A model generated the notes under the pieces. The model did not search any database and was not told the origin of the DNA. It worked only from the letters and a program-made list of their open reading frames with translations. Shown piece after piece: positions 1-9,007 of a DNA stretch of 64,000 nt. The number at the start of each line of letters is the position of its first letter. Position 1 is the stretch's first letter. The translations under genes were made by a program, and so were the position numbers. Source of the DNA: Candidatus Rhodobacter oscarellae (GTDB lineage: Bacteria > Pseudomonadota > Alphaproteobacteria > Rhodobacterales > Rhodobacteraceae); NCBI RefSeq assembly GCF_001078595.1, contig NZ_LFTY01000002.1, forward strand, positions 1,384,151 through 1,448,150, written 5' to 3'.

Positions 1-902
1 ACACCGGGCAGCACCAGACCGGTCTGCCCCAAGCGGCGCACTTTTGCGCCCGCCCCCAGCTTGAACCGCGCCAGCCCCGGCGCCGTCACGGTATCCAGCG
101 TGCCCAAATCCATGCGCAGGCGCCCGATATCGGCGAAATCCTGGATAGCGAGCCAAAGCAGCAGATGATGGGCCGAAAGGGTCCGCCCGGCGCCGGAACT
201 CCAGCCCATCTGATAGGTCACCCCCGGCGCGTGGTCCAAAAACAGCATCTCTGCCACCGGCTGATTGCCCATCAGCGCGCGGTAGATGCGAAATCCGCAA
301 GGGTCATTGCGCACCCAATTGGCAATGAAGCGCCCGGGCAGGCTGCGATAGCGCTTGTGGCGCTGCTGCTCCGCCTCACGCTCGATCAGCGCGACCAACG
401 TGTCGGGGTCGCGGCTGGTCTGAACGCGCAGCCGCGCGGCCTCGGCCTTGACCAATCGGTTGCGCCACTTGCCGTGGAACGCCTGGCGCGCGGCCCGTGG
501 CCCCGCGGAGAGGTCAACCTCTGCCATATGAGCGGCGGTATAGAGCGGCATTAGCCCGGCCTGGTCGGGCTCTTCGGATGTCGCAAGCAGCAGCCGCGCG
601 CCCTGCCCCGGCAGCGCGGCGCGCAGGCCGCGCAGCGCCGCGGAGCGCAGGCTTGCATCCACCTCGCCGCACCAAATGGGCCCGCGCGACATCAGCCCTA
701 CGAGCCCAAACCGCCCCAACCGCCTGAGCAAAACCTGCGCGACCCCAAGCGTCAGGCCTTGATCTGTGATCTCTGCGCGAAAGACCTCGCGCCCCATCGC
801 CTCAACCGCGGCGCCATAGGCCCAGGACTGCTGCAGTGCCGCGGCGTCGTGCGGCAGCCGGTCCTGCCAAGCGGTCGCGGAGATGATGGGGCAAATTTTC
901 AT
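1..902 (-). CDS. FemAB/GNAT-like acyltransferase, 3' end cut by window
   Basis: Open reading frame on the minus strand that begins at an ATG at 902 and is still open at base 1, giving about 300 residues. The start has a GGGGA just upstream. The middle and end (KWRNRLVKAE, then SAHHLLLWLAIQDFADIG, then ARFKLGAGA near the edge) have the look of the BioF2-like/Acetyltransf_6 (FemAB-related GNAT) fold, where an aminoacyl or acyl group is moved onto an amine. Substrate is unknown. The next genes belong to the agl sugar operon, so the context gives no clue. A sister of the same fold occurs at 31891-32844. The true C-terminus is not visible. Confidence 0.6.
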   Translation of the reverse strand, partial: MKICPIISATAWQDRLPHDAAALQQSWAYGAAVEAMGREVFRAEITDQGLTLGVAQVLLRRLGRFGLVGLMSRGPIWCGEVDASLRSAALRGLRAALPGQGARLLLATSEEPDQAGLMPLYTAAHMAEVDLSAGPRAARQAFHGKWRNRLVKAEAARLRVQTSRDPDTLVALIEREAEQQRHKRYRSLPGRFIANWVRNDPCGFRIYRALMGNQPVAEMLFLDHAPGVTYQMGWSSGAGRTLSAHHLLLWLAIQDFADIGRLRMDLGTLDTVTAPGLARFKLGAGAKVRRLGQTGLVLPG

Positions 903-947
903 ATCCCCATTAACGCTATATTAGGTGGAATTTGCGTTAATCCCGAT

Positions 948-1085
948 ATGGCTCAACATCCCCACACCGTCCGGGGCGTTCACGCCCCCCCGCCGCGGCC
1001 CTCTGCCTGGGCTGCATTCCTCTTAGCCACCGTACTTAGCCTCGGTTTCTTAGGGACCTGGGCGATTGGGTCCTTGCTCTTTTAG
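948..1085 (+). CDS. possible 45-aa single-TM peptide
   Basis: A 45-codon frame with a proline-rich N-terminus followed by one hydrophobic segment (AAFLLATVLSLGFLGTWAIG). It lies between the divergent acyltransferase gene and the end of the agl operon. There is no convincing ribosome binding site near the ATG; an AGGTGG lies about 20 bases upstream. It may be a membrane miniprotein or chance. Confidence 0.25.
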   Translation: MAQHPHTVRGVHAPPPRPSAWAAFLLATVLSLGFLGTWAIGSLLF

Positions 1086-1180
1086 GCCGCAATCGTCAGG
1101 CCGTGCCCAAACGCAGCCGCGGGGCGCGTTGACAGCGTGGGTTTGCGTATTTGGAACAAGGTGAAGCAGGGGCGTGGCGC

Positions 1181-2269
1181 TTAGCGGTAGAGCAGCGATT
1201 GACCGTTCGAGAAGAGGTGCACCTTGGACGGATCCGCCGTCAGCCGAACGGACTTGCCGCGCATGTCATGCTGGATCCCCGGCAGCTTGGCGATGACCGG
1301 GTCCGCGGCGCCTGCGGGTTCAAAATAAAGCACGGTCACCTCGCCAAGAGCCTCGACAATATTGACCTTGCCCTCAAAGAGCGCGTTGCCCTCTGCGGCG
1401 ACCATATCCTCGGGCCGCGCGCCGACATTGACCGCCAATCCCATATCGGCATCGGTGGTCGGCACGTTGGACACCGCTGTCCCGCCATCCGCCATCTTCA
1501 CCGTCGTTTGCGCGCCGGTGCCGATGATCTCTCCCGGCAGAAGGTTCATCGCCGGCGAGCCGATGAACTGCGCGACGAACTCGTTCTCGGGCCGCTCATA
1601 GAGATCCAGCGGAGAGCCCACCTGGGCAATGCCCTTATTGGCAAGCACAACGATTCGGCTGGCCAGGGTCATCGCCTCCACCTGGTCGTGCGTGACGTAG
1701 ACCATCGTGGATTCGGGCATCGATTCCTTGAGCTGCGCGATCTCGATTCGCGTGGCCACCCGGAGCGCCGCATCGAGGTTCGAGAGCGGTTCGTCGAAGA
1801 GATAGACCTTGGGGTCGCGCACAATCGAGCGCCCGATGGCCACGCGCTGGCGCTGCCCGCCGGAGAGCGCCTTGGGCAGGCGGTCCAGATACGGCTCGAG
1901 CTGCAGGATCTTGGCGGCCTTATTCACCGCCGCGTCGATCTCGTCCCGGCTCTTCTTGGCGATCTTCAGCGCAAACGACATGTTATCGCGCACCGTCATA
2001 TGCGGATAAAGCGCGTAGGATTGGAACACCATCGCGATGCCGCGCTGCGCGGGCGGCACGTCATTGACCATCAGATCGTCGATCTCCAGCGTGCCCGTGG
2101 TGATCTTCTCGAGCCCCGCGATCATGCGCAGCAGCGTGGACTTGCCGCAGCCAGAGGGGCCCACGAACACGATCAGCTCGCCCTGCTTGATGTCCAGGTT
2201 GATGTCTTTGAGCACCTCAACGGTGCCGCCATAGGCCTTACCCACATCTTTCAGCTTTAGATTCGCCAT
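1181..2269 (-). CDS. aglK: Alpha-glucoside ABC transporter ATPase
   Basis: 362-residue MalK/UgpC-type ATPase that powers sugar import. Walker A GPSGCGKST near residue 38, Q-loop VFQSYALYPHM, signature LSGGQRQRVAIGR, Walker B VYLFDEPLSNLD and switch His in VTHDQVEAMTLA are all present. A C-terminal TOBE-like regulatory region follows (GARPEDM onward), as in the MalK branch. It is the last gene of the operon aglE-aglF-aglG-aglA-aglK; its ATG directly abuts the aglA stop. The gene order matches the Sinorhizobium agl operon for sucrose, maltose and trehalose uptake, which is the main reason for the symbol; the exact sugar here is inferred. Confidence 0.9.
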   Translation of the reverse strand: MANLKLKDVGKAYGGTVEVLKDINLDIKQGELIVFVGPSGCGKSTLLRMIAGLEKITTGTLEIDDLMVNDVPPAQRGIAMVFQSYALYPHMTVRDNMSFALKIAKKSRDEIDAAVNKAAKILQLEPYLDRLPKALSGGQRQRVAIGRSIVRDPKVYLFDEPLSNLDAALRVATRIEIAQLKESMPESTMVYVTHDQVEAMTLASRIVVLANKGIAQVGSPLDLYERPENEFVAQFIGSPAMNLLPGEIIGTGAQTTVKMADGGTAVSNVPTTDADMGLAVNVGARPEDMVAAEGNALFEGKVNIVEALGEVTVLYFEPAGAADPVIAKLPGIQHDMRGKSVRLTADPSKVHLFSNGQSLLYR

Positions 2270-3916
2270 CTACCCCTCCTCTACGCCGAACCAGGCCTGA
2301 TGGGCGGCAAGCTCGGTTGTATGCGTCGCGCTGAACGGCGCGGACTGGTCTTGGACCCAGCGGCCTTGCGGCAGGGTCATCGGCTGCGGGTCCGCGCCCA
2401 GGTTGAACGCCGCGAATATGCGCTGCCCCTCATGGCGGCGGATCAGCGACAGAAAGCCGTCGCGGGCCTCGGTTATCTCGACATCGCCCTTGGCCAACAC
2501 AAGGTGCCGGGCGCGGAAGGCCAGCATGTTGCGGTACCAGGCCAGCGTGCTGGCCGCGTCGCCCTCCTGCGCGGCGGCGGCGCGGGCCAGATGCTCGGGC
2601 GCGACGGGCAGCCAGGTGCTGCCCTCAGAGAAGCCGGCGTTGCGATTGTCCTGCTGCCAGACCATCGGCGTGCGGCAGCCATCGCGGCCCTTGAATTCGG
2701 GCCAGAAGCGGATGCCATAGGGGTCTTGCAGGTCCTCAAAGCCGACCTCGGCCTCGGTCAGGCCAAGTTCTTCGCCCTGGTAGAGGCAGACCGAGCCGCG
2801 CAGCGTCAGCAACAAGGCCGCGTGCACCCGCAACGCCGCCTCGGACAGTCCCCAGCGCGTCGCATGCCGCACCACGTCGTGGTTGGAAAACGACCAGCAG
2901 GCCCAGCCGTCCTGGCTTAGCGTCTCGAACCGGTCCACGACCTCTTGCACGCGCGTCCCGGTCAGGCTGTCGCCACTGAGGAAATCAAACGAGTAGCACA
3001 TCTGCACCTTGTCACCGCCCGAGCTATACTCGGCCTGGATCTCGGCGCCGCGCTGGCTATCACCGACCTCGCCCACGGCGGTGGCGCCGGGGAACTCCTC
3101 TAGAACGGCGCGGAATCTCTTAAGAAATTCAAGGTTCTCCGGGCGGTTCTTATCATACAGGTGGTCTTGCCAATTATACGGGTTCACCGCCGGGGCGATG
3201 GAGGCGTTACGGTCCTCCGGCGACAGCGCCGGGTTGTCGCGCAGCTCTGGATCGTGAAAATAGAAGTTAATCGTATCCAACCTGAAACCATCCACACCAC
3301 GCTCGAGCCAGAACCGCACGACCCCCAGCAGCGCGTCCTGAACCGCAGGATTGTGCAGGTTCAAGTCGGGCTGTTCCTTTAGAAAGTTGTGCAGATAGTA
3401 CTGCATGCGCTCGCCGTCCCACTCCCAGGCGGGGCCGCCGAAAATCGAAAGCCAGTTATTGGGCGGGGTGCCGTCGGGCTTGGGGTCGGCCCAGACATAC
3501 CAATCCGCCCTGGCATTTTCGCGCGAGCGCCTGCTTTCGGCGAACCAGTCATGCCGGTCCGAGGTATGCGACAGCACCAGGTCGATCAGCACCTTCAGCC
3601 CCAGCTCGTGGGCGCGGGCGATGAGCTGGTCAAAATCACTGAGCGTGCCGAACATCTGGTCGACATCGCAGTAATCGCTGACGTCATAGCCGAAATCCAG
3701 CATCGGCGAGGTGAAGAAGGGCGAGATCCAGATCGCATCCACCCCCAACGAGGCCACATAGGGCAGCCGCTGGATGATCCCCGGCAGATCGCCGATCCCA
3801 TCGCCATTGCTGTCCTGGTAGCTGCGCGGGTAGATCTGATAGATCACCGCCCCGCGCCACCAATCCGGATCGGTTGATTTCCCCGCCTTCACAGACATTT
3901 GCACCATCTCGTTCAT
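2270..3916 (-). CDS. aglA: Alpha-glucosidase, GH13 family
   Basis: 548-residue cytoplasmic glycoside hydrolase that splits imported alpha-glucosides to glucose. GH13 regions are all visible: DLVLSHTSDRHDWF near residue 112, the nucleophile region GFRLD with Asp214, the acid/base region VGEVGD with Glu283, and SNHDVVR with Asp347. The N-terminus WWRGAVIYQIYPRSYQDSNG is the oligo-1,6-glucosidase/alpha-glucosidase pattern. No signal peptide. It sits between the permease aglG and the ATPase aglK, so hydrolysis follows transport, and the glucose would feed the glucokinase at 9008-9988. Confidence 0.92.
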   Translation of the reverse strand: MNEMVQMSVKAGKSTDPDWWRGAVIYQIYPRSYQDSNGDGIGDLPGIIQRLPYVASLGVDAIWISPFFTSPMLDFGYDVSDYCDVDQMFGTLSDFDQLIARAHELGLKVLIDLVLSHTSDRHDWFAESRRSRENARADWYVWADPKPDGTPPNNWLSIFGGPAWEWDGERMQYYLHNFLKEQPDLNLHNPAVQDALLGVVRFWLERGVDGFRLDTINFYFHDPELRDNPALSPEDRNASIAPAVNPYNWQDHLYDKNRPENLEFLKRFRAVLEEFPGATAVGEVGDSQRGAEIQAEYSSGGDKVQMCYSFDFLSGDSLTGTRVQEVVDRFETLSQDGWACWSFSNHDVVRHATRWGLSEAALRVHAALLLTLRGSVCLYQGEELGLTEAEVGFEDLQDPYGIRFWPEFKGRDGCRTPMVWQQDNRNAGFSEGSTWLPVAPEHLARAAAAQEGDAASTLAWYRNMLAFRARHLVLAKGDVEITEARDGFLSLIRRHEGQRIFAAFNLGADPQPMTLPQGRWVQDQSAPFSATHTTELAAHQAWFGVEEG

Positions 3917-3927
3917 GTCGCTCTCTT

Positions 3928-3962
3928 GCCTCTAATCAGAGGCCCCGGGTCAGGCCCGGGGC
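3928..3962. other. Two overlapping hairpins in the aglG-aglA gap
   Basis: GCCTCT-AATC-AGAGGC (3928-3943) and GCCCCGGG-TCAGG-CCCGGGGC (3942-3962) share two bases, so they are mutually exclusive. There is no U-run, so they are more likely to affect mRNA decay or partial readthrough than to terminate. They lie between the membrane genes and the hydrolase gene. Confidence 0.5.
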
Positions 3963-3972
3963 GCGTTCCGCA

Positions 3973-5127
3973 TTACTTCACCGATCCTGCCAGCAGGCCT
4001 CGCACCAGGTATTTCTGCATTGCAAAGAACACCAAAAGCGGCACCCCGATCGAGACAAAGGCCGCCGTGGCCAGGATCTCCCAATTGCCGCCGCGGGTGC
4101 CCAGAAGCTCGACGATCTTGTTGGTCATCACCGTGGTCTCGCCGCTGGCGTCGATCAGAAACACCTTGGCCACCAGAAGGTCGTTCCAGGTCCACAGGAA
4201 CTGCAGGATGGCGAAACTCGCCAGCGCCGGGAAGCTCAGCGGGATGATGATCTTGGTGAAGATCTGAAAGTCCGAGGCCCCGTCCACCCGCGCATTCTCG
4301 ATGATGTCCTTGGGCAGGCCGACCATATAGTTGCGCAGCAGGTAGATCGCCAAGGGCAAGCCGAACCCGGTATGCGCCAGCCAAACGCCGATATAGCCCT
4401 TCCCGATCCCGATGCTGTTGTGCAGCTTCAAGAGCGGAATCAGCGCCAGCTGCAGCGGCACCACCAAGAGCGCCACCACCAGCGCGATCAACAGCACGCG
4501 GCCCGGGAACTCCATCCAGGCCAAAGCATAGGCGGCGAAGGCGGCGATCAGAATTGGGATGATCGTGGCCGGGATCGTCACCGTCAACGTGTTGAAGAAG
4601 GCCTTGGACATGCCCTCGACATTGGCCGGATCAAAAAGCATCTTGTCGTAATTGCCCAGCGTGAACTCCGGCGGGATCTCGGCGGTAACGAACACGCGCT
4701 GGCCTCGCGCGCCGGTGAAGGCCTCGCTATGCTCCATGCGGTAGTCGCCATTCGCCTGCACCGTGATCGTGCCGCCCTTGCGCAGCTCGGCGGTCTCGCC
4801 GGGCTGGAAGGCGTCGACGGCGCGCGAGGAGACACCGTAGACCGTGATCGGCGCCTGTTCGCGCGCGTCCTCGGCGAATAGGTTGCCCTCGATCACAAAA
4901 AGCCCGCCCGCCTCCCGCTGGGTGTCCGGCGCCGCAGAGCGCAGCGTGAGGTTCTGCACGCTTGGGAACGGCGCCTTCCACCAGCCAGAGGTGGCGATCT
5001 GGTCTGCCGTGCGGAACGAGCTGATAAACAGCCCCACCGTCGGCAGCAGCCACAGGATCACCAGCGCCGCGGCAGAAATATGCACCGCCCAGGTCAGGCT
5101 CGACTTAGTTCCAGCGATATTATCCAT
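3973..5127 (-). CDS. aglG: Alpha-glucoside ABC permease (MalG-like)
   Basis: 384-residue inner-membrane permease. The EAA loop that contacts the ATPase reads ENARVDGASDFQIFTKIIIP near residue 280. The N-terminal TM is followed by an unusually long periplasmic insert (about residues 45-155) before the five-TM permease core; this is a known feature of AglG compared with MalG. It ends in a typical LVRGLLAGSVK tail. Start ATG lies 27 bases after aglF ends. Confidence 0.9.
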   Translation of the reverse strand: MDNIAGTKSSLTWAVHISAAALVILWLLPTVGLFISSFRTADQIATSGWWKAPFPSVQNLTLRSAAPDTQREAGGLFVIEGNLFAEDAREQAPITVYGVSSRAVDAFQPGETAELRKGGTITVQANGDYRMEHSEAFTGARGQRVFVTAEIPPEFTLGNYDKMLFDPANVEGMSKAFFNTLTVTIPATIIPILIAAFAAYALAWMEFPGRVLLIALVVALLVVPLQLALIPLLKLHNSIGIGKGYIGVWLAHTGFGLPLAIYLLRNYMVGLPKDIIENARVDGASDFQIFTKIIIPLSFPALASFAILQFLWTWNDLLVAKVFLIDASGETTVMTNKIVELLGTRGGNWEILATAAFVSIGVPLLVFFAMQKYLVRGLLAGSVK

Positions 5128-5154
5128 GATTTGCTCCCCTTTGGTCGTGGGCCA

Positions 5155-6156
5155 TCAGCGCAACTCCCTGCGGGCGTTCACAACGTTCCACACCAGGATC
5201 GGCGTCACCAGAAGCATGATCACCATGGCGCTGGCCGAGCCGATCCCCCAGTCATTGGCGCGGAAAAGCTTGTCGAACATGTAATTCGCCAAAACCTGCG
5301 TCTCCCATTGCCCGTTGGTCATGGCAAAGACGATGTCGAAGACCTTCAAGACCACCAGCGTCACCGTCGTCCAGACCACCAGGATAGTGCCCATGATCTG
5401 CGGCACCTTGATCTTAAAGAAGATCTGGAACGGCCCCGCCCCGTCGATGATCGCGGCCTCAATGGTGTCCTCGGGGATGCCGCGGATCGCCGCAGAGAGG
5501 ATAACCATGGCAAAACCCGTTTGGATCCAAACCAGCACGATCATCAGAAAGAAGTTGTTCCAGAACGGGATGGTCAGCCAGGTCTGCGGGTCGGTGCCGC
5601 CAAAATAGATGTAGAGCGCGTTGAGGATGCCGATCTGCTCGGCATCGGCGGGGCGGGTCTCGTAGACGAGCTTCCAGATCACACCCGCGCCCACAAACGA
5701 GATCGCCATGGGCATGAAAATCAGCGATTTGGCGAGGTTGCCCCAAGAGATGCGGTCCGTAAGCTGGGCCGCCAACAGCCCGAACGCCGTCGCCGCGGCC
5801 GGCACGATCAAGAGCCACAGGAAGTTGTTGCGCAAGGCCTCCCAGAACTTCGGCTCGCCCACCATCTGCTTGTAGTTGGCCAGCCCCACAAAGGCGTTGC
5901 CCGCGTCGCGGTCGATCAGGCTTAGCCGCATCGTCTCGTAGACCGGATAGGCCAGATAAAGCCCCAACGCGAGGAATGCAGGGCCCAGAAACAGCCAGGG
6001 CCGGATCAAATTGGCGCGGTTGATGTTGCGGCCGATATTGGACCCGCTGGCGGGGAAAATGACCTTATCGAGGATCAGGTTGGAGAAGTAGAAATACCCC
6101 ACGCAGCCGCCCACGCCGAGCACGATGGTGATGATCCCTTGTATCGCTGGATGCAT
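5155..6156 (-). CDS. aglF: Alpha-glucoside ABC permease (MalF-like)
   Basis: 333-residue inner-membrane permease, partner of AglG. The N-terminus has two TM segments (residues 5-30 and about 52-75), and the EAA motif is TIEAAIIDGAGPFQIFFKIK near residue 235. It is the first gene after the string of palindromes at 6196-6330, so its level is probably lower than that of the binding protein. Confidence 0.9.
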   Translation of the reverse strand: MHPAIQGIITIVLGVGGCVGYFYFSNLILDKVIFPASGSNIGRNINRANLIRPWLFLGPAFLALGLYLAYPVYETMRLSLIDRDAGNAFVGLANYKQMVGEPKFWEALRNNFLWLLIVPAAATAFGLLAAQLTDRISWGNLAKSLIFMPMAISFVGAGVIWKLVYETRPADAEQIGILNALYIYFGGTDPQTWLTIPFWNNFFLMIVLVWIQTGFAMVILSAAIRGIPEDTIEAAIIDGAGPFQIFFKIKVPQIMGTILVVWTTVTLVVLKVFDIVFAMTNGQWETQVLANYMFDKLFRANDWGIGSASAMVIMLLVTPILVWNVVNARRELR

Positions 6157-6195
6157 AGCTCACTTCCTTTGCGAAGCCTGTCCGCGGAGCGCCGC

Positions 6196-6330
6196 AAGGC
6201 TTTTGCAAAAGCCTTGTCAAAATCCTTGCAAGGATTTTGCGCCCGCCGGGTTCTCATTCTTGTCACCTGGCCTTCGAGCGGGCCAAGAATTTTGGAAAAA
6301 TTCTTGCGCAAAAATTTTCAAAATTTTTGC
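6196..6330. repeat. Four consecutive palindromes between aglE and aglF
   Basis: Four near-perfect inverted repeats in 135 bases: AAGGCTTTTGCAAAAGCCTT at 6196-6215; a perfect 22-base one at 6218-6239 centred on CTTGCAAG; a 10-bp stem with loop GGA at 6284-6306; and an 11-bp stem with a one-base loop at 6308-6330. The last two are AT-rich. On the agl transcript they follow the aglE stop, where binding-protein operons often carry stems that stabilise the upstream message and reduce readthrough. Confidence 0.75.
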
Positions 6331-6382
6331 CCCCCACCAAGACGCGCCGGACCCGCAAATATGGATCCAGCGCTTGCCTTAC

Positions 6383-7651
6383 TTACTTCGCCGCGTCCCA
6401 GCTGGCCTGGACATCTGCGGCCACCTCCGCAGCGGGCGCGCCGCCGGAATAGTCCACCATCGCCGTCCAGAAGCTGCCGGTGCCAACCGCGCCCGGCATC
6501 AGGTCCGAACCATCGAACCGGAAGGTCGTCGCACCCAGCAAAATCTCGTTCATCTTCGCGGTTGGCGCATCGGCGAATTTCGAGCTGTCCACGCCTTTAT
6601 GCGGCGTCAGGAATCCACCAAGCTCCATCCAGATCTCATGCGCCTGCGGCTCGCGCAGGAACTTGATGAGGTCTTGCGCCCCTTGGCTGTCATTGGTGAT
6701 CGCCCAAAGCGTGCCCGCGCCCAGAACCGGCGTGCCCAGGTCCTTACCCGCATAGGCCGGGAAGTAGAAAAAGTCCGCATCCGCGCCCACCTCGGTGCCG
6801 TCCGGGAAGAAGGCCGGGATAAACGACGCCTGGCGGTGCATGTAGCATTGCGGCGGGCTCGCGAAGAGCCCCTTGGGCGAGTCGCGAAAATCGGTCGAGG
6901 CCACGACGCCCGCCCCGCCGGCCACATAATCGTCATTGCGCGCAAACGCGCCGAATTCCTCGATCGCGCCCAGGACTTTTTCGTCGGTGAACGGCATCTC
7001 GTTGGACACCCACATGTCATAGACCTCTGGCGGCTGCGTGCGCAGCATCATATCCTCGACCCAGTCGGTGGCGGGCCAGCCCGTCGCGCCGCCGGAACCC
7101 AGCCCGATGCACCACGGCGTCTCGCCATCGGCCACGATCTGATCGCTCAGCGCCTTCAGTTCTTCCATCGTGGTCGGGATCTCATAGCCCGCATCCTCGA
7201 AGTTCTCGGGCGAGTACCAGACCAGCGACTTCACATCGACCTTGTAGAAGAAGCCAAAGAGCTCTTTCTCACCCTCCGCATTGGCATAGGTGCCAAGATT
7301 GACCCAGGATTCCCCGGCGGCATAGTTGTCGCGGATCCATTCGCCGGTTCCCTCCGCCAGCGGCGCCAGGAACCCACGGCCCGCCATATCAGAGGCCAGG
7401 CCCGGCTGCGGGTAGACGGCGACATTGGGAGCCGAGCCCGCCTCGGCATCCACCATGATCTGCTGCTCGAAACTGTCGGAGCCCACATAACGCACGTCAT
7501 GACCGGAAGCGGCGGCAAAGGCGGCGAGCACCTTTTCGACGGTCTCTTGGTCCGGCCCAAGCCACGGGCCAAACACGGTCACCTGTTCGGCCTGCGCCGC
7601 CGCGGCACTCAGCGCCAACGTGGCCACACTGGCATACATCACGTGCTTCAT
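6383..7651 (-). CDS. aglE: Alpha-glucoside-binding periplasmic protein
   Basis: 422-residue solute-binding protein of the sugar ABC type. The start at 7651 is chosen because GGGAGGAA lies 5 bases upstream and because it gives a normal signal peptide (MKHVMYASVATLALSAAAAQ, cut before AEQ). The frame is open further upstream to 7720, but that extension would place extra polar residues in front of the signal. The mature part starts QVTVFGPW and has the extended SBP_bac_1 architecture. It is first in the operon, directly behind an operator. Confidence 0.9.
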   Translation of the reverse strand: MKHVMYASVATLALSAAAAQAEQVTVFGPWLGPDQETVEKVLAAFAAASGHDVRYVGSDSFEQQIMVDAEAGSAPNVAVYPQPGLASDMAGRGFLAPLAEGTGEWIRDNYAAGESWVNLGTYANAEGEKELFGFFYKVDVKSLVWYSPENFEDAGYEIPTTMEELKALSDQIVADGETPWCIGLGSGGATGWPATDWVEDMMLRTQPPEVYDMWVSNEMPFTDEKVLGAIEEFGAFARNDDYVAGGAGVVASTDFRDSPKGLFASPPQCYMHRQASFIPAFFPDGTEVGADADFFYFPAYAGKDLGTPVLGAGTLWAITNDSQGAQDLIKFLREPQAHEIWMELGGFLTPHKGVDSSKFADAPTAKMNEILLGATTFRFDGSDLMPGAVGTGSFWTAMVDYSGGAPAAEVAADVQASWDAAK

Positions 7652-7714
7652 TTGCGTTCCTCCCAGTTTGGCGCAGAACTCGCGCCCGCAAAGCAATCCT
7701 GTGCACTCCGGTAA

Positions 7715-7732
7715 ATTCAAAGCGCTTTGAAT
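7715..7732. promoter_or_regulatory. LacI-family operator upstream of aglE
   Basis: Perfect 18-base palindrome ATTCAAAGCGCTTTGAAT, the AAAGCGCTTT core typical of LacI/GalR regulators such as AglR. It lies 64 bases before the aglE start, in position to block its promoter. Confidence 0.8.
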
Positions 7733-7870
7733 ATCCTATAAGTCTGATATTCACGCTGATCTGTCAATCATTTTCGCCTAATTTACCCGCATCTGCTGAC
7801 CTGAGGGCGCTTCGGCGCTCGTATAAATCCTTTGACCTCAACCGCACCGACGACTAATAATTCACTGTAA

Positions 7871-7886
7871 TTGAAAGCGCTTTGAG
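7871..7886. promoter_or_regulatory. LacI-family operator upstream of aglR
   Basis: TTGAAAGCGCTTTGAG; the inner ten bases AAAGCGCTTT are a perfect palindrome (7874-7883) and match the core of the site at 7715-7732. It ends 11 bases before the aglR start, so it probably serves autoregulation. The centres of the two sites are about 155 bases apart, a distance that could allow looping. Confidence 0.75.
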
Positions 7887-7897
7887 TATCTTCGCAG

Positions 7898-8944
7898 ATG
7901 AATCTAAAGGAACTCTCGGACTCCTTAGGCCTTAGCCAAACCACGGTCAGTCGGGCTTTGAACGGCTACCCCGAGGTCGCCGAGGCCACCCGGATTCGCG
8001 TCGCACAGGCCGCAGCGGCGGCGAATTACCGCCCAAACGCCCGCGCAAGAGGGCTGGCCACGGGGCGCTCCATGGCCGTGGGCCACGTGATCCCGATCAG
8101 CACGCATCATGAGATGGTCAACCCGATCTTCTCGGATTTCATCGCCGGCGCCAGCGAGGTCTACCTGGACCGCGGCTATGACATGGTGATCTCGGCGGTG
8201 CCCGACGAGCGCGAGGAGGAGGCCTATCGCGCGCTGCTGTCCAAGGGCTCGGTCGATGGGGTGATCGTGCACGCGCCGCGCAGCCTTGACCCGCGCATCG
8301 CGCTTCTGCGCGAGATCGGGCTGCCCTTCGTGGTGCATGGTCGCTCCACCAACGAGCCCGGGCCCTATAACTGGGTCGACGTGAACAATCGCAGCGCCTT
8401 TCTGCGCGCCACAGAGTTCCTCATGGACCTTGGGCACCGCCGGATCGGGCTGATCAACGGCCTGCTGGCGATGGATTTCGCGGCGCGGCGGCATCAGGGC
8501 TATGTCGAGGCGCTGCATTCGCGCGGGATCGCGGCGGATGAGACCCTAATCCACACCTCAGAGATGACCGAGGCGCAGGGCTATGCCGCCGCCAAGCAGA
8601 TGCTCGCCCTGCCCGCCCCGCCGACGGCCTTCCTGGGCGCGTCGATCATTTCGGCCTTCGGGATCAGGCGTGCGATCGAGGATTCCGGCCTTGTGCTGGG
8701 GCGCGACGTGTCGGTGATCACCTTCGATGACGACCTCAGCTATCTGCGCGACGCCAGCGACGTGCCGACCTTTACCGCCACCCGGTCCTCGGTGCGCGAA
8801 GCCGGGCGGATCTGCGCCGACCGGCTGATGTCGATCATCGCGGACCCCGCACAGCCCCCGGTCGAGCATCTGCTCGAGGCGGCACTCACGGTGGGCCGCT
8901 CCACCGGCCCCGCGCCGCGAGGTACGACGCAGCAAATGGGTTGA
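7898..8944 (+). CDS. aglR: LacI-family repressor of the agl operon
   Basis: 348-residue transcription regulator. The N-terminal helix-turn-helix is MNLKELSDSLGLSQTTVSRA with hinge helix NYRPNARARGLATGRS, followed by a periplasmic-binding-like sensor domain (Peripla_BP_3 type). It is transcribed divergently from aglE and carries an operator just before its own start, so it likely represses both. The inducer is inferred to be an alpha-glucoside or a product of it. Confidence 0.9.
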   Translation: MNLKELSDSLGLSQTTVSRALNGYPEVAEATRIRVAQAAAAANYRPNARARGLATGRSMAVGHVIPISTHHEMVNPIFSDFIAGASEVYLDRGYDMVISAVPDEREEEAYRALLSKGSVDGVIVHAPRSLDPRIALLREIGLPFVVHGRSTNEPGPYNWVDVNNRSAFLRATEFLMDLGHRRIGLINGLLAMDFAARRHQGYVEALHSRGIAADETLIHTSEMTEAQGYAAAKQMLALPAPPTAFLGASIISAFGIRRAIEDSGLVLGRDVSVITFDDDLSYLRDASDVPTFTATRSSVREAGRICADRLMSIIADPAQPPVEHLLEAALTVGRSTGPAPRGTTQQMG

Positions 8945-9007
8945 AGCCAGCCCCGGTTTCGCGCAGATCACGCCTGAATTCGCCCCAAATGGCCTTATGG
9001 ACCCAAC

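Noticed and set aside
1-902. Bacterial ceramide synthase for the lipid cluster
   Set aside because: The fold may be related (GNAT-like), but the gene is separated by the whole agl operon and has no sphingolipid-specific feature that can be seen.
1151-2260. Long plus-strand frame opposite aglK
   Set aside because: Histidine- and arginine-rich shadow of a high-GC gene; the minus strand has all ABC ATPase motifs.
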